A stretch of DNA of 64,000 bases from Rhodospirillales bacterium. Its GTDB lineage: Bacteria > Pseudomonadota > Alphaproteobacteria > Dongiales > Dongiaceae. The notes beneath the pieces were generated by a model. The model was not told the DNA's origin, did no database searches, and saw nothing but the letters and a program-made list of their open reading frames with translations. Made by a program: the position numbers and the translations under genes. This document shows, piece by piece, positions 46,350 through 55,069 of the stretch. Numbering within the stretch: the first letter of the stretch is position 1; each line of letters begins with the position of its first letter. The stretch is from the NCBI GenBank assembly GCA_009885795.1, contig VFKA01000004.1:1-64000 (forward strand), in the 5' to 3' direction.

Positions 46350-48344
46350 TCACGGCCCGCGCCGTCGGCGCCGCCCCGTATCCGCCCCTACCTTGGGCAC
46401 CGGCAGGTCGACGGCGGCGCGCAGGTTCCAGAACGACGCCGTCTTATGCGGGATGGCCATGGCCTCGACGAAATGTTGCTGAAACATGGGTTCGACCGCC
46501 GTCTCGACCTTCTCCACCTGACGGACCACCTTGGCGATCTCGACCCGGGCCTGGCGATTCAAGAGCGCGATCCTGGCACCGGTGCCGGCGGCATTGCCGG
46601 CCGAGGTCACCTTGGCGAGGTCGCAGTCGGGGAGCATGCCTAGCACCATCGCGTATTTGACATCGATGTGGCTGCCGAAGGCGCCGGCGAGCGTGACGCG
46701 GTCCACTTTCTCGACCCCCATGCGGTCCATGAGCAGCCGCGCCCCGGCATAGAGCGCCGCCTTGGCGAGCTGGATCGCGCGCACGTCGTTCTGGGTCACC
46801 CGCAGAACTTGCGCCCCTTCATGCAGCAGATAGGCGAAGGTGCGGCCATCGGCCTCGATGCGCCGGCTGCGCGCGGCCATGGCGCCATCGACGACGCCGT
46901 CCTGGGTGATGATGCCGGCGAGGTACATTTCCGCCAGCGCCTCGATGATGCCCGAGCCGCACACGCCGGTGACGCCGAACTTGGCCGTCTCCTCGGCGAA
47001 GCCCGGTTCGTCCGACCACTTGTCGCTGCCGATGATCTTGAAACGCGGCTCCAGCGTGTCGCGGTCGATGCGCACGCGCTCGATGGCGCCGGGCGCGGCG
47101 CGCTGGCCGCAGGAGATCTGCGCGCCCTCGAAGGCCGGGCCGGTGGGCGAGGACGCGGCCAAGAGGCGGTGCCGGTTGCCCAGCACCAGCTCGGCGTTGG
47201 TGCCGACATCGACGATGAGCGTCATCTCCTCGGAGAGATGCGGGGATTCCGACAGGATCACGCCCGCGGTGTCGGCGCCGACATGCCCGGCGATGCAAGG
47301 CAGCACGAAGATGCGCGCGTTGGGATGGATCCGAAGGGCGATCTCGCTTGCCCACACCGTGATCGCGCCGTCGGTCGCCAGCGCGAAGGGCGCGCCGCCG
47401 AGCTCCACCGGATTGATGCCGAGAAGCAGGTGATGCATGATCGGATTGCCGACGAAGGTGACTTCCAGGATGTCCTCGGGCGCCAAGCCCGCCTCGACCG
47501 TCACCTGCCGGGCCAGTTGGTTGACGGCTTCGCGCACGGCGTTGGTCAATTCGACTTCGCCGCCCGGGTTCATCATCAGGTAGGAAACCCGGCTCATCAA
47601 ATCCTCGCCGAAGCGGATTTGCGGGTTCATCAGTCCGGCGGAGGCGACGACCTCGCCGCTCCCCAGGTCGCAGAGGTGGCCGGCGATGGTGGTCGAGCCC
47701 ACGTCGACGGCGAGCCCATAGGCCTTGTCGTGGAAGCCCGGCCATACGGCGGTGATCTGCCGGCCGAGATGCACGGCGACGGTGACGGTCCACTCGCCGC
47801 GGCGCAGCGCCTCTTGCAGGCCCTGGATGACGCGCAGGTCGGTGTCGAGGCCGGAGAGGCCCCATTGCGCCTCCAGCGCCTGCTCCAGGCGCCGAAGGTC
47901 GCCGCTGGGATCGTGCATGTCGGGTTGAATGACCTCGACATAGTGGAGGCGCACGACGGGATCGAGCTCGATCGCCCGCATCTCCGGGCGTTTGCGCACC
48001 ACTTGCTTGTGCACCTGGCTGTCCGGCGGCACGTCGATGACGATGTCGCCCTGGAGCAGGCTCGAGCATGAAAGCCGCCGCCCGGATTTCAACCCCCGCC
48101 GCTCGGCGTAGCGCTTCTCGACCTCGCCGAAGGCGCTGAGATGCTCGCTTCGGGATGTAAGCCCGAGCTTGGCGAACTGCCCTTCGCTGACTTCCACCTG
48201 GCAGCGCCCGCAGATGCCGCGCCCGCCGCATACCGAATCGATATCGACGCCGAGGCTGCGCGCCGCCTGCAAGACCGGCGTGCCGATCGGGAATCGGCCG
48301 CGCCGGCCCGATGGCATGAACACGATGAGGGAGTCGGTTGTCAT
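46350..48344 (-). CDS. Corrinoid-activating ASKHA/ferredoxin protein (DUF4445, RACE-type)
   Basis: A 664-residue reductive activator of corrinoid enzymes. The N-terminal 2Fe-2S ferredoxin domain has C39, C45, C48 (VCGGRGICGRC) and C93 (RLSCSS). A linker follows, and the DUF4445 ASKHA ATPase begins at about residue 210 (YGLAVDVGSTTIAGHL, PCIAGHVGADTAGVIL, LIVDVGTNAELVLGN, CGSGIIEALAEM). Such proteins use ATP to return inactive cob(II)alamin to cob(I)alamin. It is last in the leftward C1 operon, nine bases after the methyltransferase, matching its partner role. Confidence 0.9.
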   Translation of the reverse strand: MTTDSLIVFMPSGRRGRFPIGTPVLQAARSLGVDIDSVCGGRGICGRCQVEVSEGQFAKLGLTSRSEHLSAFGEVEKRYAERRGLKSGRRLSCSSLLQGDIVIDVPPDSQVHKQVVRKRPEMRAIELDPVVRLHYVEVIQPDMHDPSGDLRRLEQALEAQWGLSGLDTDLRVIQGLQEALRRGEWTVTVAVHLGRQITAVWPGFHDKAYGLAVDVGSTTIAGHLCDLGSGEVVASAGLMNPQIRFGEDLMSRVSYLMMNPGGEVELTNAVREAVNQLARQVTVEAGLAPEDILEVTFVGNPIMHHLLLGINPVELGGAPFALATDGAITVWASEIALRIHPNARIFVLPCIAGHVGADTAGVILSESPHLSEEMTLIVDVGTNAELVLGNRHRLLAASSPTGPAFEGAQISCGQRAAPGAIERVRIDRDTLEPRFKIIGSDKWSDEPGFAEETAKFGVTGVCGSGIIEALAEMYLAGIITQDGVVDGAMAARSRRIEADGRTFAYLLHEGAQVLRVTQNDVRAIQLAKAALYAGARLLMDRMGVEKVDRVTLAGAFGSHIDVKYAMVLGMLPDCDLAKVTSAGNAAGTGARIALLNRQARVEIAKVVRQVEKVETAVEPMFQQHFVEAMAIPHKTASFWNLRAAVDLPVPKVGADTGRRRRRGP

Positions 48345-48353
48345 GGATGCCTC

Positions 48354-49274
48354 TTACGAGCCCGGCGCGCGCCGGCGCCGGCCCTCGCGCCCGCCGCGCC
48401 GCCCGCCCACCGGATCGTCGCCGGTGGCCAAGGGCTCGCGGTATTTCTGGATCCAGCGCATGCAGTTCGGGTCGTGCCCCATGGCGACGTCGGCGCCGAG
48501 TACCGCGGTCATTTCCTCGAGGTGCAGCGGATTGGTGATGGCCGAGGTCATGCCGGCGCCGATCAGCATGGACAGGAACGAAGCGTTGAGACCGTGCCGG
48601 TTCGGCAGTCCGAAACTGAAATTGGAAGCGCCGCAGGTCGTGTTCACCTTCAACTCCTCGCGCAGTCGGCGTACCAGGCGGAACACCGCGCGGCCCGCGT
48701 CATTGAGCGCGCCCACCGGCATGACCAGCGGGTCCACCACCACGTCGCTATGGTGAATGCCGTAATCGGCGGCGCGGTTCACGATCTTCCTGGCCACCTC
48801 GAAGCGCACGTCCGGGTCCTCGGAAATGCCGGTTTCGTCGTTCGAGATCGCGACCACGGCGGCGCCGTATTTCTTCACCAGCGGCAGCACGATCTCGAGG
48901 CGCTCCTCCTCGCCGGTCACCGAATTGACCAGCGCCTTGCCCTTGTAAACGGCAAGCCCGGCTTCGAGCGCCGCCACGATCGAGGAATCGATCGACAGCG
49001 GCGCGTTGGTCAGCGACTGCACCAGTTGCACCGCTTCGGCGAGAATGCGCGGCTCGTCGGCCATGGGGATGCCGGCGTTCACGTCCAGCATCTGGGCGCC
49101 GGCCTGAACCTGCGCCAGCGCATCGGCCTTGACCCGCGAATAGTCGCCGGCCGCCATCTCCGCCGCCAACTGCTTGCGGCCGGTGGGGTTGATGCGTTCG
49201 CCGATGATGACGAAGGGCCGCTCGAAGCCGATGACGACCTCCTTGGAGGCCGAGCTGATGATGGTGTCGGTCAT
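48354..49274 (-). CDS. Methyltetrahydrofolate:corrinoid methyltransferase (pterin-binding)
   Basis: A 306-residue TIM-barrel pterin-binding enzyme, with IIGERINPTGRKQLAAEM, DVNAGIPMADEP, PLSIDSS, NSVTGEEER, ISNDETGIS and CGASNFSFGLPNR. It moves methyl groups between a corrinoid protein and tetrahydrofolate. The last 20 residues are Gly/Arg-rich. The start overlaps the MetF-like stop (ATGA). It presumably works with the B12-binding protein encoded at 62237. Confidence 0.88.
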   Translation of the reverse strand: MTDTIISSASKEVVIGFERPFVIIGERINPTGRKQLAAEMAAGDYSRVKADALAQVQAGAQMLDVNAGIPMADEPRILAEAVQLVQSLTNAPLSIDSSIVAALEAGLAVYKGKALVNSVTGEEERLEIVLPLVKKYGAAVVAISNDETGISEDPDVRFEVARKIVNRAADYGIHHSDVVVDPLVMPVGALNDAGRAVFRLVRRLREELKVNTTCGASNFSFGLPNRHGLNASFLSMLIGAGMTSAITNPLHLEEMTAVLGADVAMGHDPNCMRWIQKYREPLATGDDPVGGRRGGREGRRRRAPGS

Positions 49275-50287
49275 GCGTTACTGCTTTCCTTGACGGCCGG
49301 CGGCCTGGGCCGGCGCTGGCGGTTTCCTAGAATCCCCGAAGCGGTGATGATGTCGGATACGAGTTCTTCCTGACGGTAGGCCATGACGTGAACGCCGGCT
49401 ATGCCGTCGATCTCGCGGATCTCCTGGATCAGCTCGATACACAGGTTCCTGCCTTCCCGCTTCTGGTTTTCAGCCCCGTCCAAGCGGGCGATCACGGCGT
49501 CGGGGATATGGATACCCGGCACATGGGCGCGCATCCAGCGCGCGCCCTTGGCCGAGGCCAGCGGTCCCACGCCGACCAGGATGAAGCATCGTCGGTCGAG
49601 ACCGAGATCGCGCACGCGCGCCATGAACTGGCGCAACAGCGCCATGTCGAAGCAATACTGGGTCTGGATGAACTGGGCGCCGGCGGCGACCTTCTTGCCC
49701 AGGTGCTGGGGCCGATAGTCGAGCGGCGGCACGAACGGATTGGCGGCGGCGCCGATGAAGACCTGGGGCGGGACCGTGATCTTGCGCCCCGACAGGAACC
49801 GGCGCTCGTCGCGCATGATACGGATGGTCTCGAGCAGCGAAATGCTGTCGAGGTCGAAGACGGGCTTTGCCCCCGGCTGGTCGCCGGCCTGCACGCCGTC
49901 GCCGGTGAGGCAGAGGATGTTGGCGACACCCATCGCGGCGGCGCCCAGCACGTCGCCCTGGATGGCGATGCGGTTGCGGTCGCGGCAGGAAATCTGCATC
50001 ACCACGGCGTAGCCGACGCGGGTCAAGAGCGAGCAGATGCCGACGCTCGACATGTGCGTATTGGCGCCCGATGCGTCGGTGGCGTTGATGGCGTCGCAGA
50101 CTTCGGAGAGTACGAGCGCGCGGTCGTAGGCGTCGCGCGGATCGGCGGAATCGGGCGGGTTCAGCTCCGCCGTCACCGCGAACTTTCCCGAACGCAACAC
50201 CCGTTCCAGACGGCCGCGCGACGAGTGGCCGGGGAGCGGCGACAGCGGGTCGCCGGGGTCGACGAGGTGCGCCGGGTCGGCGCTCAT
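49271..50287 (-). CDS. MetF-like methylenetetrahydrofolate reductase 1
   Basis: A 338-residue MTHFR TIM barrel: KFAVTAELNPPDSADP opening, DASGANTHMSS, QISCRDRNRIAIQGDVLGAA (the R-N-R-x-x-L/I-Q-G-D-L motif), LCLTGDGVQAGDQPGAK, FIQTQYCFDM. It belongs to the branch found with corrinoid methyltransferases rather than biosynthetic MetF. In catabolism it would oxidise methyl-THF to methylene-THF. The start is ATG 50287; ATG 50302 is possible. A TA module separates it from MetV-like and MetF-like 2. Confidence 0.85.
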   Translation of the reverse strand: MSADPAHLVDPGDPLSPLPGHSSRGRLERVLRSGKFAVTAELNPPDSADPRDAYDRALVLSEVCDAINATDASGANTHMSSVGICSLLTRVGYAVVMQISCRDRNRIAIQGDVLGAAAMGVANILCLTGDGVQAGDQPGAKPVFDLDSISLLETIRIMRDERRFLSGRKITVPPQVFIGAAANPFVPPLDYRPQHLGKKVAAGAQFIQTQYCFDMALLRQFMARVRDLGLDRRCFILVGVGPLASAKGARWMRAHVPGIHIPDAVIARLDGAENQKREGRNLCIELIQEIREIDGIAGVHVMAYRQEELVSDIITASGILGNRQRRPRPPAVKESSNA

Positions 50288-50320
50288 GGCACTGTCCCCC
50301 ATCCGTCCCCCGGAACCAGC

Positions 50321-50349
50321 TTGACAATTCTATATATAGAATCTATAGA
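50321..50349 (+). promoter_or_regulatory. RelE/Xre promoter with 16-base palindromic operator
   Basis: TTGACA (50321-50326), a 17-base spacer and TATAGA (50344-50349). The spacer is almost entirely the perfect palindrome ATTCTATATATAGAAT (50327-50342). Binding there would block RNA polymerase between both hexamers, so it is an ideal auto-repression site for the Xre antitoxin. Confidence 0.82.
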
Positions 50350-50355
50350 AGCGCC

Positions 50356-50607
50356 TTGAAAACCATTCGCTGGTCCCACACTGCCCTGAAGCAGTTCATG
50401 GCGCTGCCAGCTGCGGCCCAGGTGGTGGTCGAAGACAAGCTCGATCTGCTGGCGGTCAAGCCGTCGGCATTGGCGAACCAAGTGAAGGCGCTGCGGGGCA
50501 TCGCGGCATTCCGTCTGCGGGTGGGTCGCTACCGCGTTATTTTCAACGACGCCGGCACGGTCCTCGCCATTCTCGCCGTTGGGGACCGCAAGAACATCTA
50601 CGATTGA
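50356..50607 (+). CDS. RelE/ParE-superfamily toxin
   Basis: An 83-residue RelE-type toxin: IRWSHTALKQFMALPAAAQ, VKALRGIAAFRLRVGRYRVI and the C-terminal VGDRKNIYD. The only plausible start is TTG at 50356, seven bases after the -10, so the message would be nearly leaderless. The antitoxin follows 24 bases later. The pair lies on the opposite strand inside the C1 operon. Confidence 0.85.
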   Translation: MKTIRWSHTALKQFMALPAAAQVVVEDKLDLLAVKPSALANQVKALRGIAAFRLRVGRYRVIFNDAGTVLAILAVGDRKNIYD

Positions 50608-50631
50608 GTACGAAGAGGGAGGCATGACCCC

Positions 50632-51042
50632 ATGATCAAGATGCAGTCGATCAAGACCCCCGCCGGCGAGGAACTGGTCGTGATGCCGCGCGCGGAGTTC
50701 GACCGACTCCTCGCCGCCGTCCGTGGCAGGCCGAGCGGCGATGATCCCGACGCCATCGCCGCGCGCGACACCATGGCGCGTATCGACCGAGGCGAGGAAG
50801 AGACGTTCCCCCACGAAATCGCAAAGCGTTTGCGCAAGGGCGAGGACCACCCCATCAAGGTCTTCCGCGAGTACCGCGGTCTGACCCAAGAGAAGCTGGC
50901 GATCGCCGCCGGCATCCATCCGCAGTACGTTTGGCAGCTCGAACATGGGCGCGCCAAGGCCGGCGAAAAAACCCGGCGGCGTCTGGCCCGGATCTTGGAG
51001 ATCGATTCCGAACTGTTGCGCCGGAACGCGGCGCGCGCGTAA
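50632..51042 (+). CDS. Xre-family antitoxin
   Basis: A 136-residue antitoxin. Residues 1-70 are a toxin-binding/PHD-like segment (TPAGEELVVMPRAEFDRLLA) and residues about 78-130 an HTH_3 domain (IKVFREYRGLTQEKLAIAAG, then ARILEIDSELL). It partners the preceding RelE toxin and probably binds the palindrome at 50327-50342. It ends convergently five bases from the MetV-like gene. Confidence 0.85.
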   Translation: MIKMQSIKTPAGEELVVMPRAEFDRLLAAVRGRPSGDDPDAIAARDTMARIDRGEEETFPHEIAKRLRKGEDHPIKVFREYRGLTQEKLAIAAGIHPQYVWQLEHGRAKAGEKTRRRLARILEIDSELLRRNAARA

Positions 51043-51047
51043 GGCGC

Positions 51048-51509
51048 TCATGGCTTGGCGCCTTCGCCGGATTTCTCCCGCGCCACCCTGAGCCAGGACG
51101 AGCTGTCCTTCAGGCGGTGATCGACGGGCGGCTGCACGGCGAGGATTTTCATGCCGCCCTCCATGCGCCGGGCGCCGGCCCAGGCCTCGACCCAGACGCA
51201 AACCATCTCCGGCTTCACCTCGCAATGGCCGTTTTCGCGCACGCCGCCGCAAGGGCCGTTGCGCAGGGATTTGGGGCAGTTCATCGAGCACGACATGCCG
51301 GTCGAGGAAAGCGCGCACGCCCCGCACATCCGGCAATCGAAGAAGAGTCCCTTGAGACTCTTTTCCACGGCCGCGACAGGACGCTCCAGCCGGGCGTAAC
51401 CGATACGGCTGATCCAAGGGTGGACAGCCACGAGAACGCGCTCCAGGCCCCGGTAGGCAAGCTCCAGGGCGCGAGCATGACGCACCGACCATAGGCGGAC
51501 GGCGTACAT
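51048..51509 (-). CDS. MetV-like zinc protein (MTHFR C-terminal domain, PF12225 type)
   Basis: A 153-residue protein whose centre is a cysteine-rich block (FFDCRMCGACALSSTGMSCS, MNCPKSLRNGPCGGV, GHCEVKPEMVCVWVEAW), with about ten Cys. In acetogens MetV carries this domain and forms the MetVF methylene-THF reductase with MetF, coupling to non-flavin electron carriers. The next gene, eight bases upstream in the operon, is a MetF-like protein, which supports such a complex here. Confidence 0.85.
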   Translation of the reverse strand: MYAVRLWSVRHARALELAYRGLERVLVAVHPWISRIGYARLERPVAAVEKSLKGLFFDCRMCGACALSSTGMSCSMNCPKSLRNGPCGGVRENGHCEVKPEMVCVWVEAWAGARRMEGGMKILAVQPPVDHRLKDSSSWLRVAREKSGEGAKP

Positions 51510-51516
51510 AACTTCG

Positions 51517-52473
51517 TCAGCGCGCGCGGGCGCGGCCGCGCACGCCCGATTCCACGATGGCTTCGGCGATGGCGGCTTCCTGGCGCGGCGCCATCAGATG
51601 CGCGCCGGCCACGTGCTTCATAGCCGCGAATTCCCGCATCAGTTCGACACAGATCCGCCTGCCCTCTTCGCGCTGGTCGGCGGCCTTCTCCAGCCGCGCG
51701 ACGGTGGCGTCGGGAATGTGCACGCCAAAGAGATGCTCGTTCATCCAGCGCGCCGACTTCGCCGAGGCGAGCGGCCCCACGCCGACGATGATGAAGAGCC
51801 GTTCGGTCAGGCCGTGATCGGCGAGGCAATCGAGATAGCGGCGCAAGATCCCGGTGTCGAAACAGTACTGGGTCTGCACGAAATCGGCGCCGGCTTCGAT
51901 CTTGGCGGCGAGGCCGTCGGGCTTCCATCCCGGCTTTGGATCCTGCGGGCTGTCGGCGGCGCCGATGAACAGGCGCGGCCGCGGGTCGATCGGCCGGCCG
52001 GAGGGAAAAGCGCCTTCGTCGCGCATGCGCCGCGCGGTGCGCATCAGCTCGCGGCTGTCGATGTCGATCACGGCCTTCGCTTCCGGCTGATCGCCGACTT
52101 TCGGGTCGTCGCCATGCAGGCAAAGGATGTTGGGAACGCCCAGCGCCGCCGCCCCCAGCAGATCGCCCTGGAGCGCCAGCCGGTTGCGGTCGCGCACGGT
52201 GAATTGCAGCACCGGTTCGATGCCGTGGCGCGCCAGCAGCGCCGCCGCCGCCAAGGCCGACATGTGCGCCTTGGCGCCGGCGCCATCGGTCACGTTGACC
52301 GCGTCGGCGACGCCCTTCAAGCAACCGGCGCGCGCCATCAGCGGGATCTCGCTGGCGGCGTCGGGGGGCGAGGTCTCGGCGGTGACGACGAAGCGCCCGG
52401 CGCTCAACGCCGATTCCAGGCCGCCGGTCGAGCGCAGCGACGGCGGAACGGGAGCGCGCGCGGCGTCGTTCAT
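51517..52473 (-). CDS. MetF-like methylenetetrahydrofolate reductase 2
   Basis: A 318-residue MTHFR barrel paralogous to the protein at 49271: RFVVTAETSPPDAASE, TDGAGAKAHMS, FTVRDRNRLALQGDLLGAAA, LCLHGDDPKVGDQPEAKAV, FVQTQYCFDT. It is directly upstream of the MetV-like gene and coupled to the virulence-factor-domain gene by ATGA overlap. Two different MetF-like proteins in one locus suggest distinct partners or directions. Confidence 0.86.
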   Translation of the reverse strand: MNDAARAPVPPSLRSTGGLESALSAGRFVVTAETSPPDAASEIPLMARAGCLKGVADAVNVTDGAGAKAHMSALAAAALLARHGIEPVLQFTVRDRNRLALQGDLLGAAALGVPNILCLHGDDPKVGDQPEAKAVIDIDSRELMRTARRMRDEGAFPSGRPIDPRPRLFIGAADSPQDPKPGWKPDGLAAKIEAGADFVQTQYCFDTGILRRYLDCLADHGLTERLFIIVGVGPLASAKSARWMNEHLFGVHIPDATVARLEKAADQREEGRRICVELMREFAAMKHVAGAHLMAPRQEAAIAEAIVESGVRGRARAR

Positions 52474-52778
52474 GACGATTTGGCTTCCAAGCCGCCGGCA
52501 AGGACGAGCGCGTGAAGCCGCTCATCGGGATAGTCGGCCTCGAAGCGCTGGGCGGCCTTCTCGGCCTCGGCCTCGAGATCGTCGCTACAAGGTATCGCCG
52601 CGGCGCGGCGCCACTGGGCCAGATAGGAATCGGTGTCGCGGAGCTGCGCGCGCATGGCGGCGCGGTCGATCGCTTTTTCGAAGCGCTCCGACAATTGCCG
52701 CTTCGCGGCCTGGCGGCCCTTCTTGACGATCACTTGCGCCGGCATGTCGCGCCAATAGACGATGAAGAGGTCCGCCAT
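52470..52778 (-). CDS. Small virulence-factor-domain protein
   Basis: A 102-residue protein of the family labelled virulence factor (PF13769-like): FIVYWRDMPAQVIVKKGRQA and LRDTDSYLAQWRRA. Despite the name, members occur in alphaproteobacterial corrinoid/methyltransferase clusters and have no known activity. It overlaps the DUF1638 stop by one base (TGATG) and MetF-like 2 by four. Confidence 0.75.
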   Translation of the reverse strand: MADLFIVYWRDMPAQVIVKKGRQAAKRQLSERFEKAIDRAAMRAQLRDTDSYLAQWRRAAAIPCSDDLEAEAEKAAQRFEADYPDERLHALVLAGGLEAKSS

Positions 52779-53392
52779 CAGGATGCTTCCGCAAGGCTTA
52801 GGAAACGTCGCAGCTCGCCATAGCCGACGAAACGATACTCGTAGGCGAGGCCGAGCCGATCCGCCGCCGCCGCGGCCCGCCGGGCGAGATCGGCTTCCTC
52901 GGTCTGGGCCAGATAGATCAGCTTCTTGTAGGCGCCGAAATAGTCGTCGCGAAGCTCGGGATGACGGTCGAGCCCCAGCCCTTCCACGATCAGCCGGTCG
53001 AAATGCCGCGCCAGATAATCGGTGAGGAAGAACGTGCCGGGCTCGTCATTCATCATCCGGGCAAAATCCTTCTCCCCGGCGTAAAACTCATAGCAATGCG
53101 GCCCCGCGATGCGCTCGACTTTTTCATCCGCCAGAACGCGATCGAGTTCGCCGCCGGTGCCGCAATCGCCATAGACGACCAGGATGCGGTCGTACTTGTC
53201 GCGGTTGTCGCGAATCTTGCCGCGCACCGCCTCGGGGATTTTTTCCGGCCGGTTGTGATAGATCGCCGGCAGGCACGTGAGCGCGTAGCAGCCCCATCCC
53301 TGACGCTCGTTGAGCGCGAGGATCTCCCGCGCCAGCGCGCCGCAGGCGATGAGAAGCGTGGTGGGCGCCCTGGCCGCGGATGGACTTGTCAT
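52778..53392 (-). CDS. DUF1638 family protein
   Basis: A 204-residue DUF1638 protein: LLIACGALAREILALNERQG, YALTCLPAIYHNRPEKIPEA, VVYGDCGTGGELDR, GPHCYEFYAGEKDF. Conserved Cys and His could bind a metal. The family is known mainly from its neighbourhood with corrinoid methyltransferases in methanogens and alphaproteobacteria; its function is unknown. It is the first gene of the leftward C1 operon. Confidence 0.85.
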   Translation of the reverse strand: MTSPSAARAPTTLLIACGALAREILALNERQGWGCYALTCLPAIYHNRPEKIPEAVRGKIRDNRDKYDRILVVYGDCGTGGELDRVLADEKVERIAGPHCYEFYAGEKDFARMMNDEPGTFFLTDYLARHFDRLIVEGLGLDRHPELRDDYFGAYKKLIYLAQTEEADLARRAAAAADRLGLAYEYRFVGYGELRRFLSLAEAS

Positions 53393-53511
53393 GGAGGGAG
53401 TCTAGGCCTCGGGACTTTTTCGGGACTGCCGCCCTTGCGACTGGCGATGACGCGATTGCGACAGTTTCCTGTCGCAAACCGGAAATATCAAGAGTCTTGG
53501 CGATAGCCGGG

Positions 53512-53937
53512 TTAGATGGCCGGGCCGGCGTAGAGCCTTTCGCAGTCCTCCAAGACCCGCCAGATCGCCCCGGCCGAATAGCGCGGCGGCATGGTCTCGG
53601 GGTAGGTCACGAGATCGACCTCTGCCTGGCCTGACGCGAGGGCGCGGGCATCCAGGCTCCAGAAAGTAGGATTCGCCTCGCGGTTGGGGCCGACCAGCAT
53701 CGAGAGATGGTCGAGCGCGCCAGGGCTGGCCGCGGCCTCCCCGGCGGCGGCCCCGGTCGAAAGCAAGAAGCTGTCGTGCCGCTGAGCCGACGAGAACTGA
53801 ACGGCCACGCAGGCGACAAGCTCGGCGGGCGGGACGGCGAACACGCCATGGCGGGTTTGGGGCGGGGCGCCGGTCAGCGCCGACACGGCGGCGCAACCGC
53901 CCAGCACCGCCAGGACAGGGATCAAGGCCAGTCTCAT
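53512..53937 (-). CDS. Small predicted lipoprotein
   Basis: A 141-residue protein with a lipoprotein signal RLALIPVLAVLGGCAAV (C15 in the LGGC lipobox). The mature part has no recognised domain; it contains PTFWSLDARALASGQAEVDL and YPETMPPRYSAGAIW. ATG at 53937 gives a clean signal peptide; the longer open frame reads antisense to the cupin gene. Function unknown. Confidence 0.65.
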   Translation of the reverse strand: MRLALIPVLAVLGGCAAVSALTGAPPQTRHGVFAVPPAELVACVAVQFSSAQRHDSFLLSTGAAAGEAAASPGALDHLSMLVGPNREANPTFWSLDARALASGQAEVDLVTYPETMPPRYSAGAIWRVLEDCERLYAGPAI

Positions 53938-54042
53938 CGCGCGCGATCTGACCACAAGACGGTTCGGCGCGGAAGCGGCCTTGCGTTGAAAGCGCCGGTC
54001 GTGTGCAATGGGAAACATCACGAGAGCGGAGAGCAGAGACCC

Positions 54043-54510
54043 ATGCCCAAGATCGACGTTGCCAATGTGCCGGTCGAAACCAAGACCACCTACCCGCCGC
54101 CCTTCGACGAGCCCTGTAAGAAGCGGGCGGTGCAGCGGCTCGGCCTGGCCTCGGGCCTGACGCAGTTCGGGGTCAATCTCGTCCGCTTGGCCCCTGGCGC
54201 ATGGTCGTCGCAGCGCCATTGGCACGAACGCGAGGACGAGTTCATCTATGTGCTGGAGGGCGAGGCCGTGCTGGTCACGGATTCGGGCGAGCAAGTATTG
54301 CGCGCCGGCGACTGCGCGGGTTTCAAGGCCGGCCTGCGCGACGGGCACCATTTGCAGAATCGCTCGGGAGCCGACGCCGTCATCTTGACGGTGGGCACGC
54401 GCGACGACGCCGACCGGGGCGAGTATTCCGACATCGACATGATGTTCAGGCCCGGCCGGTACACCGCGAAGGATAGCTACTACGCCCACAAAGACGGCAA
54501 GCCGTATTGA
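54043..54510 (+). CDS. Single-domain cupin protein (copy 1)
   Basis: A 155-residue small cupin. Metal-ligand motif 1 (SSQRHWHEREDEFIYVLEGE) supplies H, H and E, and motif 2 is GDCAGFKAGLRDGHHLQNRS. Its N-terminus PKIDVANVPVETKTTYPPPF is repeated in the next gene, so the two are tandem duplicates. Such proteins are often enzymes or sensors of sugar or ring compounds; the substrate is unknown. Confidence 0.85.
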   Translation: MPKIDVANVPVETKTTYPPPFDEPCKKRAVQRLGLASGLTQFGVNLVRLAPGAWSSQRHWHEREDEFIYVLEGEAVLVTDSGEQVLRAGDCAGFKAGLRDGHHLQNRSGADAVILTVGTRDDADRGEYSDIDMMFRPGRYTAKDSYYAHKDGKPY

Positions 54511-54542
54511 GCCAGGCATCGGCAAATCCGAAGGAACAACCC

Positions 54543-55007
54543 ATGCCCAAGATCGATGTCGCCGGCATACCGGTGGTGAAGGGATCGGCGTATCCCGCCC
54601 CCTTCGACGTGCCCTGCCGGGCGCGCGAAAGGAAACCGCTCGGGGACGCCGCCGGCCTCACGCAGTTCGGCGTCAATTTGCTGCGCCTGAAACCCGGCGC
54701 GTGGTCGTCGCAGCGCCATTGGCACGCGCTCGAGGACGAGTTCGTTTACGTGCCGGAAGGCGAGCTCGTGCTCGTGACCGATGCCGGCGAAGAAGTCATG
54801 CGCGCGGGCGATTGCGCCGGCTTCAAGGCGGGCGTGCGCGATGGGCATCACCTACAGAACCGTTCGGGGCGCGATGCGGCTTTCCTCGTGGTCGGCACCC
54901 GCGACGACAATGATTGGGGCGAGTACCCGGACATCGACATGGCGTTCACGCCCGAGACCAGCCCCGGCGGCAGCGTCTTCACCCGCAAGGACGGGAGGCC
55001 GTACTGA
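54543..55007 (+). CDS. Single-domain cupin protein (copy 2)
   Basis: A 154-residue tandem paralogue of the preceding cupin, 32 bases downstream: MPKIDVAGIPVVKGSAYPAP, SSQRHWHALEDEFVYVPEGE and GDCAGFKAGVRDGHHLQNRS. The metal ligands are kept. ATG 54543 is preferred by alignment with copy 1; ATG 54507 overlaps the end of copy 1. Confidence 0.85.
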   Translation: MPKIDVAGIPVVKGSAYPAPFDVPCRARERKPLGDAAGLTQFGVNLLRLKPGAWSSQRHWHALEDEFVYVPEGELVLVTDAGEEVMRAGDCAGFKAGVRDGHHLQNRSGRDAAFLVVGTRDDNDWGEYPDIDMAFTPETSPGGSVFTRKDGRPY

Positions 55008-55069
55008 GGGGCGGGGACGGAAAGCGCCGGCGGGATCGCCGCCTTGCGCGAAACGGGAGAGGCCTCGAC

